The notes under the pieces are model-generated. The model did no database searches. It had not been told where the DNA came from and worked only from the letters and a program-made list of their open reading frames with translations. This document shows positions 9,301 through 10,330 of a stretch of 10,330 nucleotides of DNA, piece after piece (position 1 is the stretch's first letter; every line of letters starts with the position of its first letter). Position numbers and translations under genes: made by a program. The stretch is from Bacteroidales bacterium UBA1769 (GTDB lineage: Bacteria > Bacteroidota > Bacteroidia > Bacteroidales > UBA932), in assembly GCA_002314725.1 (NCBI GenBank), contig DCGV01000007.1:1-10330 (forward strand). Reading direction: 5' to 3'.

Positions 9301-9551
9301 TCGACCCTAAGGGCATCAGGAATTTACATGGGCTGAAAGATCCAAAGATTCAGCTGTTCAAACAATTGAAGGAAGAAGTTCAACCGACATTGGAAGACCC
9401 GAATATTGTGTTGGATAGCTATATTATCAGCAATACTGATTATAAGGACGTCAGCTTCTGGGGTACTCGACCGGAATTTACACACAGCCATGTGGTGTTC
9501 CAAGGCGACGAGAACTATTTGGATATAATGTTCAACCAGATTCTACAATAG
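6333..9551 (+). CDS. res: type III-like Res, superfamily 2 helicase with C-terminal PD-(D/E)xK nuclease
   Basis: This is the probable cleavage subunit partnering the methyltransferase just upstream. The N-terminal 150 residues are mostly helical and unassigned. The motor follows: Walker A ATGSGKT (161-167), a DEGH box in place of DEAH (265-268), YSATFGQ (292-298), and the lobe-2 motifs SEGWSSWR (563-570) and QLFGRGVRLKG (589-599). Near the C-terminus, YPDF (972-975, acidic residue D974) is followed 16 residues later by DPK (991-993), the signature of a PD-(D/E)xK endonuclease; E957 may be the additional acidic residue. Family Res proteins use ATP hydrolysis to communicate between unmethylated sites and then cut. 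The gene starts 6 bases after mod, with a good ribosome site inside mod. It appears intact, with all key motifs present. At 1072 residues it is somewhat longer than EcoP15I Res (about 970). Helicase-nuclease identity is strong; actual restriction activity is inferred. Confidence 0.93.
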   Translation: MPPRRQNTSTQGKLQESLVLFKYLLSLFGTKDLASFSRDLKEPALEGINDEGESLLYHALCQHMYDYKLTKEQLYEYDQHIVKYTNEINEDRQDKVKWKYFQYLSLLFTEIYLDKYFSDKKALLNGINEFLENDFNVRTDTWHGIQSFSEEDLNKIAFWNATGSGKTLLMHINIKQYLYYAEKAGINKLNRIIILTPNEGLSRQHLDDLKLSGFDAEIFNKNGNDLFRQRGKTIEVIDINKLAEKDGDKTVAVESFEGNNLVMVDEGHKGSGGEVWKGYRNVLTKQGFSFEYSATFGQAIAAASGASREALLTEYGKATLFDYSYRYFYDDGYGKDYRIMNMASWDDQELLDMYLTAYLLCLFEQTLAYERDAAINIKFLCAKPLGIFVGGSVNAVRTENKRNVSDVVQILLFLQDFIAKKDIFAIYIKRLLDPEDGIKNSHGYGLFANSFRMIKEGMRLGEEEQFARTVYDKVLKVIFHSEISGARLNIVKQKGGEGEIGLQVGNADFFGVINVGDSDKLTSLCAENGFSTESREFGEMSLFNNINKENSSINILIGSKKFSEGWSSWRVSAMGLMNVGRSEGSEIIQLFGRGVRLKGFKYSLKRSTALDSSYHPGNLPKGLKGIETLNIFGVRADYMDAFRKYLQDEGLPSNEEQYESIDIPTVNLLSDKKLKIVRLKKGYDFKKTEKVKPADLVNIITIKLDWTPKVEAMWSRGTNTTEANATGLGYLKPSHLNLLDWEKIFFAIEQMKNERSWYNLEISLEMLRGLMDCHGWYELTIPEEALEFRDYGRDVQRWQEITIALLRAYIDRAYKRSRGKWESKYMETVYIDANDPNFFTEYTIEVRKDKQAWIDKLKELKEQIVSGNYEQDFAIEAPWIMAMRFDQHLYYPLLCLKDKDTNGNKILQDPDTNEPMIKISPVALNTGEQTFVKHVRKYFNDHKEDTLKGKDLYLLRNESRKGIGFFESSNFYPDFILWVNDGVKQHVTFIDPKGIRNLHGLKDPKIQLFKQLKEEVQPTLEDPNIVLDSYIISNTDYKDVSFWGTRPEFTHSHVVFQGDENYLDIMFNQILQ

Positions 9552-9556
9552 CCGTT

Positions 9557-10279
9557 TTACTTAATGGCGATGTCCCGGATCTCTACAATCAACCTGTCCG
9601 CTATGTCGATATGGGCATCCTGTTCTTCTTGCGTGGCTGTAGTTTCCAGAATATCTGACACGGTAATATTCAGTGCCGGATATTTCTTGGCCTTCTGGCA
9701 CCATTCAGAATAGCCGTCGGCGTCAGGGAAGGCTACGACTTTTCTCCCTCTTAGGGAAAAGAGTTTATCATTGAACTGCTGTTTGCTTCCGGTGGCAAGC
9801 CAGAGGAATTCCGGAAGGGCAGCAGCGCAGATGATGGCAGTCTTTTCGGATTCGACAAGGGCGACGGTGCGCTCAGGATATTTGCTGAGAAGATGCTCTC
9901 CGAAAAGACATTGGGAAAGAACCCAATCTTCCGGAAGGACTCCGGCTTGAATCAGTTTCTTGTGCACCCACATTACTGGCGGGACAGATCCGTCTTTGAT
10001 ACGATGCCCAGTTTCTGAATTATATGGAATAATCTTTCCAGCTCTACAGCGACCATCCTTGTCAATCTGATAGAAGACTGTGTAGCCGTCACGAGTGGTG
10101 CCGATACGGTATAGCTCTATCAAATGCCTGACGGTATCCTCCGGAAATATGCCAAGAAGGAAACTTGTTAGGCTATTCTTTCGCGAGAATATGACGGTCT
10201 TTGCTACAATGTCTTCTGGAATGGTGCAAACAGGCTTCTTTGCTTTATTTATCACCAATGGCTTGCGATGCATCGACAC
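9557..10279 (-). CDS. DUF6371-like Toprim-domain protein, 5' end cut off by an in-frame stop
   Basis: The protein resembles Bacteroidales DUF6371-type proteins, usually a zinc ribbon followed by a Toprim-like domain, often carried by integrative elements and thought to relate to primase-like DNA metabolism. The Toprim signatures are LVESEKTA (141-148, acidic E143 and E145) and FPDADGY (184-190, D186 and D188). The block GKIIPYNSETGHR (81-93) is also typical of the family as I recall it. The open frame here gives 240 residues from a GTG at 10279 (ATG at 10273 is an alternative), with no Shine-Dalgarno sequence. The same frame continues upstream of a TAG at 10298-10300 into zinc-ribbon-like residues, so these 240 residues look like the larger part of a broken gene rather than a complete one. 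It converges on the Res gene with a 5-base gap and no visible terminator. Its function is not established. Confidence 0.75.
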   Translation of the reverse strand: MSMHRKPLVINKAKKPVCTIPEDIVAKTVIFSRKNSLTSFLLGIFPEDTVRHLIELYRIGTTRDGYTVFYQIDKDGRCRAGKIIPYNSETGHRIKDGSVPPVMWVHKKLIQAGVLPEDWVLSQCLFGEHLLSKYPERTVALVESEKTAIICAAALPEFLWLATGSKQQFNDKLFSLRGRKVVAFPDADGYSEWCQKAKKYPALNITVSDILETTATQEEQDAHIDIADRLIVEIRDIAIK

Positions 10280-10297
10280 GAACTCTTCAGAAGGAGG

Positions 10298-10330
10298 CTA
10301 CTTCACATATCCGCACTTGCTTTTATGGTC
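10298..10330 (-). pseudogene. zinc-ribbon end of the DUF6371-like gene, separated by an amber codon
   Basis: Read on the minus strand in the frame of the gene at 9557-10279, this piece gives DHKSKCGYVK and then TAG. DH-x3-CGY matches the last part of the N-terminal zinc ribbon that, from memory of the family, precedes the DUF6371 region. The codons after the stop (PPSEEFVS) continue without interruption into the downstream frame. The simplest reading is a nonsense change in a single codon of a formerly longer gene that runs off the window edge. A sequencing error or a host or phage that reads TAG as an amino acid would give the same picture. Confidence 0.6.

Noticed and set aside
9303..9311. 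DPK instead of ExK in the Res nuclease motif, considered as a sign of inactivation
   Set aside because: Asp is an accepted variant in PD-(D/E)xK nucleases, and the preceding PD and the final Lys are intact.
10289..10297. AGAAGGAGG on the plus strand, a perfect Shine-Dalgarno sequence
   Set aside because: No start codon follows at a workable distance; the next ATG on this strand is at 10325, and the opposite strand is coding here.
1..10330. CRISPR arrays, tRNA or rRNA genes, insertion sequences
   Set aside because: No regularly spaced repeats, cloverleaf-like sequence or transposase motifs were seen on either strand.

Overview
The window reads as bacterial DNA of the Bacteroidales (Bacteroides, Prevotella, Parabacteroides and relatives). 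The grounds are moderate-to-low GC, A-rich leaders with little Shine-Dalgarno sequence in front of the first two genes, and a minus-strand gene of the DUF6371/Toprim kind found in Bacteroidales mobile elements. The genus cannot be fixed from the sequence alone.

Layout. Bases 1-450 carry no convincing gene, only AT-rich DNA with one clean 9-bp hairpin (59-81). Three long genes follow on the plus strand and almost touch: a 946-residue SNF2/RapA-like helicase (451-3291), a 1002-residue beta-class DNA methyltransferase resembling type III Mod (3318-6326), and a 1072-residue superfamily 2 helicase with a C-terminal PD-(D/E)xK nuclease resembling type III Res (6333-9551). The gaps are 26 and 6 bases, so one transcript is likely. 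Five bases beyond the last stop, a convergent minus-strand gene ends (9557-10279). It encodes a Toprim-bearing DUF6371-type protein whose zinc-ribbon part lies upstream of an in-frame TAG at 10298-10300, so the gene looks broken.

How the genes fit together. Mod and Res look like the modification and cleavage subunits of a type III-like restriction-modification system: Mod would recognise and methylate host sites, and Res would translocate or switch on DNA and cut where sites are unmethylated. The leading SNF2 protein is not part of textbook type III systems. It has full helicase motifs, an acidic insert between its two RecA lobes and a charged coiled-coil tail, but no nuclease that I can recognise. 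Its position as first gene of the operon suggests an extra motor that remodels DNA or protein-DNA complexes for the same defence function. This three-gene composite is the most interesting content of the window. The neighbouring DUF6371 gene suggests that it sits in, or beside, a mobile element.
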